Positions 1-8,632 of a DNA stretch of 64,000 nt are shown piece by piece. The notes beneath the pieces were generated by a model that did not search any database, was not told the origin of the DNA, and saw nothing but the letters and a program-made list of their open reading frames with translations. Position 1 is the stretch's first letter; every line of letters starts with the position of its first letter. The DNA comes from Arctopsyche grandis (taxonomy: Eukaryota; Arthropoda; Insecta; Trichoptera; Hydropsychidae), in NCBI RefSeq assembly GCF_051622035.1, contig NC_135359.1, positions 32,951,501 through 33,015,500 of the forward strand, read 5' to 3'. Position numbers and translations under genes: made by a program.

Positions 1-122
1 CCTCACTTTACAACAATATGACGCCTAAAGCCACTTCCATTATTATATCTAGACTGCGGATAGAGAGCGTGCTTTTTCCAGGAATCGGGACGGTTTGGCA
101 CTATTTACAAAACTAGAGTGCA

Positions 123-205
123 AAAAAAAGGTTCGGCAAACCTTTAACAAAGCATTTACAACAATTGAACAATGGACGGCGCGCTTTGCGTCCGCTCACT
201 AATTA
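123..205. mobile_element. Half copy of palindromic hAT-type MITE (family P)
   Basis: The block from GGTTCGGCAAACCTTTAAC through ATTTACAACAATTGAACAAT matches the reverse complement of copies near 28106, 55183 and 58803. Sequence from about 50 on also matches the copy at 28106-28255 (CGTGCTTTTTCCAGGAATC), so the parent element is longer than the palindrome itself. Confidence 0.7.
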
Positions 206-387
206 TAACAATTCTCTGGTTGCAACATTTTACGGGTCATACAATTTGAAATTTGAGTCCATGCCAGGTTATTTGTTTTGTGTTCCGAACGCTCTACTTG
301 CAAGAAATTGTCATTATTTCAAGCAGACACATAAATTTTCAAATTATTGGTGTACATCATAGATCTAGAATAGACTAAATATGGCAG

Positions 388-462
388 ATACGACGCAGCG
401 GTCGGCGTTTTTTTCACTTCCCCCGCTAGTTAAACCCCCCGCACCCCTCAGTTAGTGACGAA
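388..462. repeat. Short GC-rich dispersed repeat, copy 1
   Basis: About 45 bases containing CCCCGCTAGTTAAACCCCCC and CCCCTCAGTTAGTGA recur nearly unchanged at about 21213-21256, next to a GACGCAGCGG/CCGCTGCGTC block in both copies. The family is not recognised. It stands out from the AT-rich surroundings. Confidence 0.7.
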
Positions 463-484
463 AAGATGAAAAAATCTCCGCATA

Positions 485-536
485 TCTATCATAGTAGAAA
501 CGTCTAAACTATTTTAGACGTTTCTACTATGATAGA
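485..536. repeat. Perfect 24-bp inverted repeat (hairpin)
   Basis: Two 24-base arms (485-508 and 513-536) are exact reverse complements around a 4-base spacer. The core of each arm reads AGTAGAAACGTCTAAA or its complement. It lies just upstream of a piggyBac transposase remnant and may be part of that element or a separate tiny fold-back insertion. Confidence 0.85.
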
Positions 537-570
537 AAAGGACTTCTGATAAAAAAAGCCGACATGTATT

Positions 571-1086
571 ATGGATTATAATAAATATATGAAAGGGGTA
601 GATCGCGCAGATCAATATCTGTCTTATTATCCCATGTATCGAAAAACGAGAAAATGGACCAAAAAGGTTGTTTTGTATTTATTTAATTGTGGACTTTTTA
701 ATTCATTCAAAACATTCAAAGTTGCGAATCCAAACGGTCAATTAAAATTTTGTGATTTTTTGTTAAATATTGCAAAATTCTGGATTGATGATAAAGAACC
801 TTCACAAACGGATTAATCCATGGACATGCAAGTACCATCTACATCCTCTGCGCCTTCAACATCAAATACATCTAAGTCTATTTCACTGAAAAGGTTATCA
901 GGAAGTGTTAAAGAGCATCAGATAGTAAGGATAAGCATGGACAATAAACGCCTGAGAAGAAAGTGTAAAGTTGTGCATCACACAAAATTCGTAAAGAAAC
1001 TGCATATATGTATGTGCAAAGAGTGTAAAGTTCCATTGCACATTGGTGAATGTTTTTCAGTTTTTCATTTAAAAAAAAAGTATTAG
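571..1086 (+). pseudogene. piggyBac transposase C-terminal remnant
   Basis: Reading frame with piggyBac transposase features: NKYMKGVDRADQYLSYYP followed by RKTRKWTKKVVLYLF, the region after the last catalytic acidic residue, then a serine/threonine-rich linker and a C-terminal Cys/His cluster (C-HH-C-C-C-H-C-H) like the zinc-binding tail of the family. A TAA codon at 814-816 interrupts the otherwise continuous frame, and the N-terminal two thirds are missing, so this is a broken fragment of a DNA transposon that inserts at TTAA. The remnant is clear as a family member; I see no intact terminal repeats around it. Confidence 0.85.
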
Positions 1087-1760
1087 TACGAAAACAATGA
1101 ACAATTTATGTATTTCGTGGCTGGGAAGTTCTACAAATACATATAAGAAGCAGTTGGTGAGTGATATTATGTTTTTGAGTAATTTTCATTATGAATTTGA
1201 ATGTAAATTGATAATTTTATATTTAACATTTTTTTCATTATAAACATTAAACATACGCAAATGGTCATTCTGATTATACATAAAGACAGTTTATGTAATA
1301 ATAGTAACAAGATTTAAGAAAAACAAAACGGTTTTAAAAATATTGATAAACGAAAATTTATGAAATACTATTGAATATTATGGTCATGAAAACATTTCCT
1401 GAAAATTTTATACATAAATGTAGGAATGATTTTTAAACGAGCCGAGCCGTATGTGTGGTTGGTCAAACTGCAAGGGATAAAGTATGTGTGTGGTATGCAT
1501 GGGAGAGACCGGATGCGTGTTGTTATGGTCACTTGTTGGAGAACAAGCCCGACGACATCATGTTATAATAAATAGTTCTGACTTAATCTGCGCGTATCAT
1601 TTGGAATCCTTCACATCCGGATCCTATATACACATAGTATGTCTATTGGTTTAAAAGATTTTAGTAAAACCATTCGTATTTGCCGATTTTCGCAAAAAAT
1701 GAGCGGTATTTGGCGTAAGTTTCTATGGTAATCGCGCGGTCCCTAAAGTGTTACATATAC
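1087..1760. other. AT-rich gap with a possible LTR scrap
   Basis: No gene seen. A GC-richer block at about 1452-1613 begins TGTGTGGTTGG, carries AATAAA at 1567-1572 and ends in CA, which resembles a short LTR, but I see no target-site duplication or second copy. Confidence 0.4.
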
Positions 1761-1809
1761 ATCAGCGGCGTGCGCTGAAATTCTCTCTCTTTTTGTCGTA
1801 CAGCCTTAA

Positions 1810-1876
1810 TTAATGTGCACGAACAGGATACAAGAGGAACAGCCTAGTCCTCTTGTATCCTGCTCGTGCACATTAA
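1810..1876. mobile_element. 67-bp TTAA-flanked hairpin
   Basis: TTAA at both ends (1810-1813, 1873-1876) encloses arms TGTGCACGAACAGGATACAA and their near-perfect complement with a short loop. The right-hand TTAA is shared with the next element. The arm sequence is related to the inner hairpin of the fold-back element at 23704-24042 (GGATACAA...AGAGGAACAG). Confidence 0.8.
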
Positions 1877-2829
1877 CCCTTTCGCGGGCGAATTATTTCT
1901 AGTTGATTTTTACAAATTTCATTTCGATAGTATTACTAAAAAATACACATTTAAGTCAAATATGGAAAAAAAATTATTAAATATGTTTTAAACATTGAAA
2001 AAAAAAGTGGGAAGTATACTTCCCACGGATCTTTGGGTGGTGCAAAAATATAATTAAAAAAAATGCATTTTAAGATAAAATCATATATATTTAAAATTAA
2101 AAGAGCAAATAAACAAACAAAAGATGAAATTCAAAAAAATTAATAATAATATCCAAAAAAACATTATTTTGAAAAGTAAAAAAAAAATTAAAAACACAAT
2201 GGTTCATCGAACACCATTTCCTGTTCATATAAATAAACAAGCAAAAAAATTACAACAAAACAATTCTAATAATAAACATTATTTATTATAAAATAATTTA
2301 AAACACGGTGATACACATAAAGGAACCTCACAACCACTACAAATATATTTTGATCTTTTCTCTGTATTATAAAGACTACAATATCTACATATTCTATACT
2401 TCGAACCCTTAATTAGAAAGTGGGTTCCCACTCCCTCCACTTCTTCACTTAGATCCGTGGGAAGATGTATTCCCATCAACGAAAATCGTAAGAATATGGA
2501 ATAATTCAATAATAATTTATAGTACATATAATAAAGTGCAAGGAACATAAATCGATCGTTAAAATTCTTATATAGTTAAAAAATAAGATTTTACGTTGAA
2601 AAAACTGACATTTATTCAGCTGCCAAACCCTCTCGCGCGCCGCTTACCATAAACACGGACGAATTATGATTATGTTACAATCGATACAAAAGGAATCTAT
2701 TGCATCGTGTTGGTGGGGATTTCCGCTAAATGTCATTGCTTTTAAAAATTCTCATATGTACACCCTCCGACTTTTTGAAGCAAATTAAGTCACTGGGAAA
2801 CCGTATTCCCACGGCCCGCGAAAGGGTAA
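1873..2829 (-). mobile_element. piggyBac-like element with internal transposase tail
   Basis: Left end TTAACCCTTTCGCGGGC and right end GCCCGCGAAAGGGTAAA are inverted repeats of the TTAACCC..GGGTTAA type; the right TTAA has become TAAA. Inside, a minus-strand frame (2279-2548) ends with a Cys-rich tail: RICRYCS, KRSKYICSGCEVPLC, SPCFKLFYNK, typical of piggyBac transposases. Only the tail of the protein remains, so the element is internally deleted. Repeated short palindromes of the form GGGAA..TTCCC occur near both ends (about 2009, 2458, 2791). Confidence 0.8.
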
Positions 2830-2895
2830 AGTAAGGCTATACGACAAAAAGAGAGAGAATTTCAGCGCACGCCACTGATATATGTACATACATAC

Positions 2896-3453
2896 CTCGT
2901 CTACAACATGGGTGATGATTTGAATATCAGAATCATGCTGAAAGTAAGCGGCAAAATAAGCAATTGGAAATGGAGGCAAGTCCTCAGTCGTTTCTTTAGT
3001 TACAGGTCCCAATGATGGACTTGCAGAGAAATCATGAAGGACTCGAGTCGCTTCACATTGGGTTTTACTCCCCAACCAATAAATTGCACCCCAATGGAGA
3101 CCACCACTTGGCATGCCTGATGCGTCTATCACTAATCAAAACAGAAATTATAGGTCAATTTAAACGCACACGAAAAATCCACAAGAGAAACGCAATATAT
3201 GTACATATATAAAACTTGAATTTATCTCACATTTCATTGCCCATCTGTTCCTGTTGACAATGCCATCTGCAATCTCGATCAAATGCTTGCTGCATAAGCT
3301 GGTCGAATTTTCCATGGAAGCCGTGGCAACCAAGCCATAGAATATCGAATTTCGCATTAGATGGTCGTCAATGTTGGTACTTGGGCCGTCGTATGTTGCC
3401 ACCACTGATAGCACGGTCAGTGCTAAAAGCATTAGCGTGTTGAGCGTCGCCAT
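2896..3453 (-). CDS. NRF-6-like acyltransferase, gene A, 5' part (exons 1-2 only)
   Basis: Two coding exons: 3453-3231 (start ATG, 74 codons plus one base; donor GTGAGA) and 3131-2896 (acceptor TTAG, ends GAG before donor GTATGT). They encode a signal-peptide-like start (MATLNTLMLLALTVLSVVA) and the NRF N-terminal extracellular domain, with RWAMK, DASGMPSGG, YWLGSKTQC and LPPFPIAYFAAYF. Exon lengths (223 and 236 bases) and phases equal those of gene C at 19427-8633, so these are tandem paralogues. The membrane acyltransferase part is not in the window; intron 2 must continue past position 1. Family knowledge: NRF-6/NDG-4 proteins are multi-pass membrane proteins with an acyltransferase-3 domain, implicated in lipid and drug handling in nematodes; Drosophila drop-dead is a relative. 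The substrate is unknown. Confidence 0.85.
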
Positions 3454-3915
3454 TTTGTTTGAACTGGACTGATGGCGATGCTCTTCAGTTTGTTTGATTG
3501 AAATTCTTCATAAGTCAATTGATCTATGCTATGTCGTCTTAAGTGCAAACTATCAATGGTGTTAAAAACTTAAAAATACTATTATTTATACGGGATTATC
3601 GTTTTACATCATCGTGCAAGTAATCTGCTATTATTATATCAATTAAGGTTTTTATTTCGTGGATTGAATATTTCACTATTATAATTCGACGAATGCAATC
3701 AATTAAAAAAAATGTCTTTTCGACAGAACGGCAATAGTAATTATATAAAAATTAATAAATTATATAAATTTAAATTTCAAATGACAAAAATTTGTTTTCA
3801 AGCTCACTTTTTATGATGATTTTTAAAAAAATAGTGTGATAATCATTTTTTTTTAAATTGAATTTTCAAATTATGGAGTTAAATGTAATTAGATTTTAAA
3901 TGTATGTTTGGCCAA
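3454..3915. other. Upstream region of NRF gene A
   Basis: AT-rich sequence 5' of the gene A start codon. No clear TATA box, repeat or coding segment seen. Confidence 0.5.
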
Positions 3916-4425
3916 ATGGACTTATTATTTCGACAATTTTCTTTTACATTTACAATCCCTGTCAAACCTATGCCCAATATAAGGATAAAATTATCGAGTC
4001 AGATAAAATTGGAAAATCTGGATTGTCCTAATCATCCAGATCTTATCCTGTAACAATAAAGGCGCAAACACACTAAATCGTATAACATGCACGAGCTCGT
4101 GGTTTCTAGCTGGGAAGGGCGAATCTTCAGGTCAATGTTAATTCGTATGATCTTATTATTTCGATTTTTTTTTTCATTTACAATCCCTGTCAAACCTATG
4201 TCAATATAAGGATAAAATTATCAAGTCAGATAAAATTGGAAGATCTGGATTGTCCTAATCATACAGATCTTATCTTGAAATAAAGGCGTCATTACACTTA
4301 ATCGTACGACATACACGTGCTCGTGGTATCAAACCGGGAAGGGCGTTTCTTCAGATCACTATTAATTCATACGATCTTATATTTCGACAATTTTCTTTTA
4401 CATTTCCAATGCCTGTCAACATGTG
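3916..4425. repeat. Tandem repeat of about 230 bp, 2.2 copies
   Basis: Units begin near 3920, 4148 and 4376. Each starts CTTAT..TTTCGAC, continues with a TTTACATTTACAATCCCTGTC-like block, then AAGGATAAAATTATC and GATCTGGATTGTCCTAATC-type sequence. The third copy breaks off where a Helitron-like element begins. Confidence 0.8.
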
Positions 4426-4429
4426 TCAA

Positions 4430-4795
4430 TCTATATATACATATATAAAATTGAATGTATTTTTGTCTGTCTGTCTATCTCGTATAAGCTCCTAAACTAC
4501 TCAACCAATTACGATAGAACTTTCAGGATTTGTTGTATACATGTCTGAGACGCTTATTGTGAAAAAAAAATTGGAAAAAATCTCTTGATAATAATATTCG
4601 TAATTATTATTTTACCGACGTGAAAGTTTGAAGGGACATTGTGTAGTCAAGGAAAGGTGTTCGTTGGTAGCCACAATACCAGCTATGACGACACGGCTTT
4701 GAAGAGACGTTAGTTAAGATCCGACCATCACTTGAAACGGAAACGGGAACTGCATGTGTTATTGTGGCATTGCAACGCATGCCAGGTTCAGCTAG
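4430..4795 (+). mobile_element. Non-autonomous Helitron-like element, copy 1
   Basis: Starts A|TCTATATATAC and ends GGTTCAGCTAG|T, matching the 5'-TC..CTRR-3' rule with insertion between A and T. Shares TTTGTCTGTCTGTC near the 5' end and GCATTGCAACGCATGCC near the 3' end with the copy at 8118-8461. No coding capacity. Confidence 0.7.
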
Positions 4796-4805
4796 TGTAT
4801 AATAA

Positions 4806-5339
4806 TTAGCCAGCAGTTTGGCTTAGTGGTAGCGTATATATTTAGCTCCACTGAGGTCAAAGGTTCGAGTCCTCGCCACTGCTGGTTAGATTTGGGGATT
4901 TTATGACCCAAATCGATCGTTTCTCTATCAGAGTTTGCCAATTTTATCTGATCGTTGCTGAAACGGTGAAACTGAAAATTGGTATTAGATCTAATCCTGT
5001 TGTCACAAAATCTGCCTGTGTATAATTTGTAATAATTATACACAGTAATCTGAAATCTATAGATATCTCTATAATTTCGTATTTATTATATGTATAAAAA
5101 TTGTATACAAAAAAAAATCTAAAAATAATCCATAGATGTACATATCTATGATTATTATTTCTGATTAATTGTTATATGCTATATATTCTGATTGTATATG
5201 TATGTATTACTGTATTTCTGATTTCTGATTGTTTATGTATTCTGTATTTCGTTAACTTACACCCGTCGCATTGGAGCAAATCTGTAATGGCGAGTGTATA
5301 TTGATTTGTAACAATAAAATAAAAATAAATAAATAAAAA
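4806..5339 (+). mobile_element. tRNA-derived SINE
   Basis: The head (about 4806-4882) looks like a tRNA: paired ends CCAGCAG/CTGCTGG, A-box TGGCTTAGTGG and B-box GGTTCGAGTCC, the internal RNA polymerase III promoter. A conserved body follows (ATCGATCGTTTCTCTATCAG, TTTGCCAATTTTATCTGAT) and the element ends in an AAATAAATAAATAAAA tail at about 5339. Related copies lie at 18486-18924, 21296-21712, 28978-29933, 36270-36721, 45262-45536 and 48536-48905. Confidence 0.8.
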
Positions 5340-5407
5340 TTGTACATATTAAAATTATAATTATTATCAAAATTATCGTGTTTACTATATTAAGAAATAC
5401 TGATAAT

Positions 5408-5740
5408 CATACAATATTTAGTGTATAGATTTAATGAGCCGTATGTCGAAATTTGTAAGAAGTTTTCTACTTTTCTCTTTCAATGTCTCTTTTCTATATC
5501 TTCTTCTTGAACTGAGCATGCAACGTTCCATGCCTATTTGATTGGTAATTCATATATTCATAAATACATATATCAATGCCTTGGTGCACAGATATTGTAT
5601 GTTCATTTTTGAATTTTTATCAAATTTTAAGTTTGTGGATGCTGAAATAATTCAGGTTTTCGTTTCAATGTAATTTACGTATGTGAAAATGATTTCGTCT
5701 GGAGTTTTGGTCGCTGTATTTAAAGTTATTTTGTCTGTTG
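5408..5740. repeat. Dispersed repeat R1, copy 1
   Basis: About 330 bases nearly identical to 12524-12850, with a shorter third copy at 12856-13050. All contain GAGCATGCAACGTTCCATGCC and AAATTTTAAGTTTGTGGATG. It ends with TTTCGTCTGG.GTTTTGG, which resembles the reverse strand of the last exon of NRF gene C (PDEI codons), next to a decayed NRF first exon. Confidence 0.8.
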
Positions 5741-5840
5741 TAAGATTCATTTAATTGTTCAGTGGCCAATAGCTATGTATAACTGACCAACAGCCGTAGC
5801 GTTTTCCATTATCAATACTCTGCCGAAAATTGTAATCTCA

Positions 5841-6035
5841 CCATCTGCCGTTTTTGTACTTATAGATTGCTTCCGCTATCTGTGTCAAATTCTTTTCGTA
5901 TGGAGGTGTAGAATTTTCTATGGGAACTAAAACGACCAAATAGTAGAGAGAAGTTTGAGATTTCAGATGCTCATCTGTGTTGCTATTTAGACCGTCATGA
6001 GTTGCCGCCATTTTCAGTGACAGTGTTGTGACTAT
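5841..6035 (-). pseudogene. Decayed NRF-type first exon
   Basis: On the minus strand, from ATG at 6009-6011, the frame reads MAATHDGLNSNTDEHL.., SLYYLVV, ENSTPPYEKNL, IAEAI and ends ..GRW followed at once by TGA. It aligns along its length with exon 1 of gene C (MAATDDGLKSYVDQHL, ..RSRW) and gene A (..ENSTSLCSKHL, ..RNRW). The conserved Cys is replaced (PPY for LCS/PCG), and the end of the exon is deleted so that the donor-like GTGAGAT overlaps the Trp codon. The usual codons for A-[IM]-K are gone and the phase no longer fits. I infer a relic of a third NRF paralogue between genes A and C; no matching exon 2 was found downstream. Confidence 0.65.
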
Positions 6036-6094
6036 ATTTATTTTATTTTATTTTTAACATATTAGCTACAGTAACACTACAGAGTATTCTAACG

Positions 6095-6227
6095 CAGAGC
6101 ATCGTAACCTCTGGATAGAAAAAACACTAACTAACATCGGTTTTCTCTCTCACACGCTATCTCACGCGCACGCATTAGGCCGAAGTGGGAACACATATTA
6201 CCGCGGTGCACAGGTTACGATGCTCTG
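6095..6227. mobile_element. 133-bp hAT-type MITE
   Basis: Terminal inverted repeats CAGAGCATCGTAACCT / AGGTTACGATGCTCTG. Flanked by 8-base duplications TTCTAACG (6087-6094) and CTCTAACG (6228-6235), differing at one base. No coding capacity. The surrounding host sequence is itself a repeat that recurs at 43922-43981, where another hAT element sits at the same octamer. Confidence 0.85.
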
Positions 6228-6592
6228 CTCTAACGTGTCACTGTGGCCAGTCACACAATCATAACACAAATAAAGGTATATAAAACATCCGTGCTCGACG
6301 ATATTTATAATTGATAAAATCAACCACGGGCGTTGCTCCACAACCACTCAACCAGTTCAGCGCAGCTTACATTAAACAAGTCAATTTAACCAGCAACCCG
6401 GTTGAGCAGATATATCGCTCTAGATATTGGAGACGTTGCCAACATATTTGTGCGAGCCACAGGAGGAGAAAACAAATCACGATTCCTCAGATCCCTGAAC
6501 TTATTAGGTGTATAAAACGGTGACCGGATCAATGAACTCGAGATAGTTGCACTCTAGAGACATCCAAACTTTTAAATATGCTCAAGGAGAAC

Positions 6593-6688
6593 TAACGCAA
6601 TAGAATTACACAAAAAAAGCGTCAAGAGGTATGTATTTGTATGTCATCCAAGGATGCTAACCTTTTTTTGTGGAATTCTATTGCGTTA
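6593..6688. mobile_element. 96-bp fold-back element
   Basis: Ends TAACGCAATAGAATTACACA and the complement TGTGGAATTCTATTGCGTTA, each joined to a run of A or T, around a short non-repeated centre. No clear target duplication. Confidence 0.7.
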
Positions 6689-7560
6689 ATTATTTATGAG
6701 CGCCTTTGAAAATTAGTAGTCGAAACTGCGCCACTATTCAGTGCAATTTAGTGCATTTTTCCGGGAACCGTATAAAACTGAGGATTGTGTATTAACCCAG
6801 TTAATAGTTTAAAAAATGTAACATATGTATTATTAAACTTGACTATTTTATTTTTAACTAACACGAATAAGTTTTGTGGATGAAATGTCTCATTTATCTC
6901 CAATATGTTAAAATAAAAGATTGGTATATGCGAGTTATTATTTTATTTTTTTCATTTTATGAATCTAAAAACAAATGATAAAAATTATTTTGTATCATAA
7001 GATAATATGCATAAAAAAGGCATTAAAACTTTACTTATAATGCCCTTGATATTAAATAGTAGGTATATTATTTAAATGCTGCTTTTTTTCAGAATGATTT
7101 TGACATAATAAAAAGAGACGACTACTTCATTACTAATATATGTACATTACTAATATATGCATATAAAACTTACCTATAAAAGGTTCAAAATACAAATATG
7201 GCACTAAAAGTTATGAAACACCACTATTTACATGGAATTATTGCTGTACGTCATTTGTTGTAGTAATGTGGATAAAAAATTTCTATTTTAAAACGAACAT
7301 TGACGCCTCAATTGAAACACCTCATCAGAAAGAGATATACAAAAAAACTTAATGATTGTAACCCAATTACTGTTTAATTTGTGGCGGCTCGCTTATACGA
7401 CATGGTCGAGTTTGGTTGCCTTCCTGCGAGTGGGGACCAACCCGGCTGGGTTCGGAGAGCCACTACCACTCTGCCTTTAGCTGTCATATAATAAACACGT
7501 GCATTAACATGCCAGTCGTCTCATTCGTTCATCCTCCATAAATTAAATATTCAATACAAC
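6689..7560. other. AT-rich gap with a GC-richer block
   Basis: No gene seen. A GC-richer block at about 7381-7545 (GTGGCGGCTCGCTTATACGA ... AATAAACACG) looks like part of an LTR because of its composition and AATAAA, but no boundaries or second copy were found. Confidence 0.4.
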
Positions 7561-7940
7561 TGTTGCGTAGGGGTGGGTGGAGGATCCAAGTAAAAGGCCA
7601 ACAATCGTTTCACAGCATTTATTGATGATTAAGGAGATACACACACTGACAGTGCTCAGTCCAGAATCACATGATATCGCCTACGTACCGCCTTATAAAG
7701 GGTAGATCTCTCAGGACGCCTAATCTGTTTACCTGTTGTATAGTCACGTATTCGAATATGTATTTCCACGACATTGGGTCTCCCCGATTCTGAGAAATAA
7801 CTAATAACGGTCATTGTTTAGCCTAAATGCACTTAGAGTCCAGATATAATCCTTGGAAGTAAGTGCATGCACTTAGGTAATCCGATAACAGATATCCGTT
7901 GGTCTAAGTGCAATTCGCTCAATCCGCGGCGTACGTAACA
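7561..7940 (-). mobile_element. Solo LTR, family L1, copy 1
   Basis: 380 bases beginning TGTTGCGTAGGGG and ending GTACGTAACA, flanked by an exact 4-base duplication CAAC (7557-7560 and 7941-7944). Reverse complement of the LTR at 60484-60878, which has the same ends. In LTR orientation it has a TATA-like CTTTATAAGG and a polyadenylation signal AATAAA (in ATCAATAAATGCTG). No internal retrotransposon sequence remains. A 4-base duplication fits a gypsy-type element; the superfamily is an inference. Confidence 0.85.
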
Positions 7941-8117
7941 CAACTATAGAAATACTTGAAAGGATGTAGTAAAGAAAATCGAATGAAGTTTTTCAATTTC
8001 TATAAGTATTAGAGCTGGATAATTCTTAGTCATCAATAAAATAATTTAAAAGTTAAAAATTTGACAATACGTTCTAAAAATAATACAAGTATTATATTGT
8101 GATTGATACTCATTATA

Positions 8118-8461
8118 TCTATATGTACATATAAAAATCAATATTTGTTTGTCTGTCTGTTTGTTTGTATACCATTCAACCGATTGCGATGAAACTTACA
8201 GGAGTTATTGTGTATATGTCCGCGATGGTTTCTGTAAAAAAAATCGCCCAAAAACGGGAATGAGTGGCATTGCAACAATAATTTCAAATGTTTTCGCGTC
8301 GCCACCTGCGTTGTTAGGGTAAAATAAACAAAAAATTGAATAATTTCAAATGTGTGTTTTCCGACAAATGGGAACGGGAACGACAACGGGAACGGGAACG
8401 CAACGGGAACGGGAATTGCATGCGTTATTGTGGCATTGCAACGCATGCCGGGTTCAGCTAG
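8118..8461 (+). mobile_element. Non-autonomous Helitron-like element, copy 2
   Basis: Starts A|TCTATATGTAC and ends GGTTCAGCTAG|T. Its body has TTTGTCTGTCTGTTTGT, then a short minisatellite of ACGGGA units (about 8370-8415), then the GCATTGCAACGCATGCC 3' block shared with 4430-4795. Confidence 0.7.
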
Positions 8462-8524
8462 TTTACTTACAATCAATTACACAATTACATACATATATAA
8501 AATACAATAATAAAAAATCACAGA

Positions 8525-8530
8525 TTTATT
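8525..8530 (-). terminator. Polyadenylation signal of NRF gene C
   Basis: AATAAA on the minus strand, about 105 bases after the TAG stop at 8633. Confidence 0.5.
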
Positions 8531-8632
8531 CAATAATTCTAAATATTCACACTACCTAAAAATATAATATACACACCAAATACATAATTATTTTTAATTA
8601 TTATTAAATTTTAAACAAAATACACATAGTAA

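Larger units (their letters stand above)
1761..2882. repeat. Outer inverted repeat pair enclosing a TTAA hairpin and a piggyBac-like element
   Basis: Arms at 1761-1809 and about 2829-2882 are reverse complements with a few mismatches; both contain GTGCGCTGAAATTCTCTCTC and a TTTTTGTCGTA block. They flank, in order, the 67-bp hairpin at 1810-1876 and the piggyBac-like element at 1873-2829. The right arm ends only about 13 bases from the splice donor of NRF gene A exon 2 (donor at 2894-2895), so the composite sits inside that gene's second intron. Confidence 0.75.

Noticed and set aside
4806-4882. Possible functional tRNA gene
   Set aside because: It has A- and B-boxes and paired ends but no convincing anticodon arm, and it continues into a conserved SINE body with related copies elsewhere.
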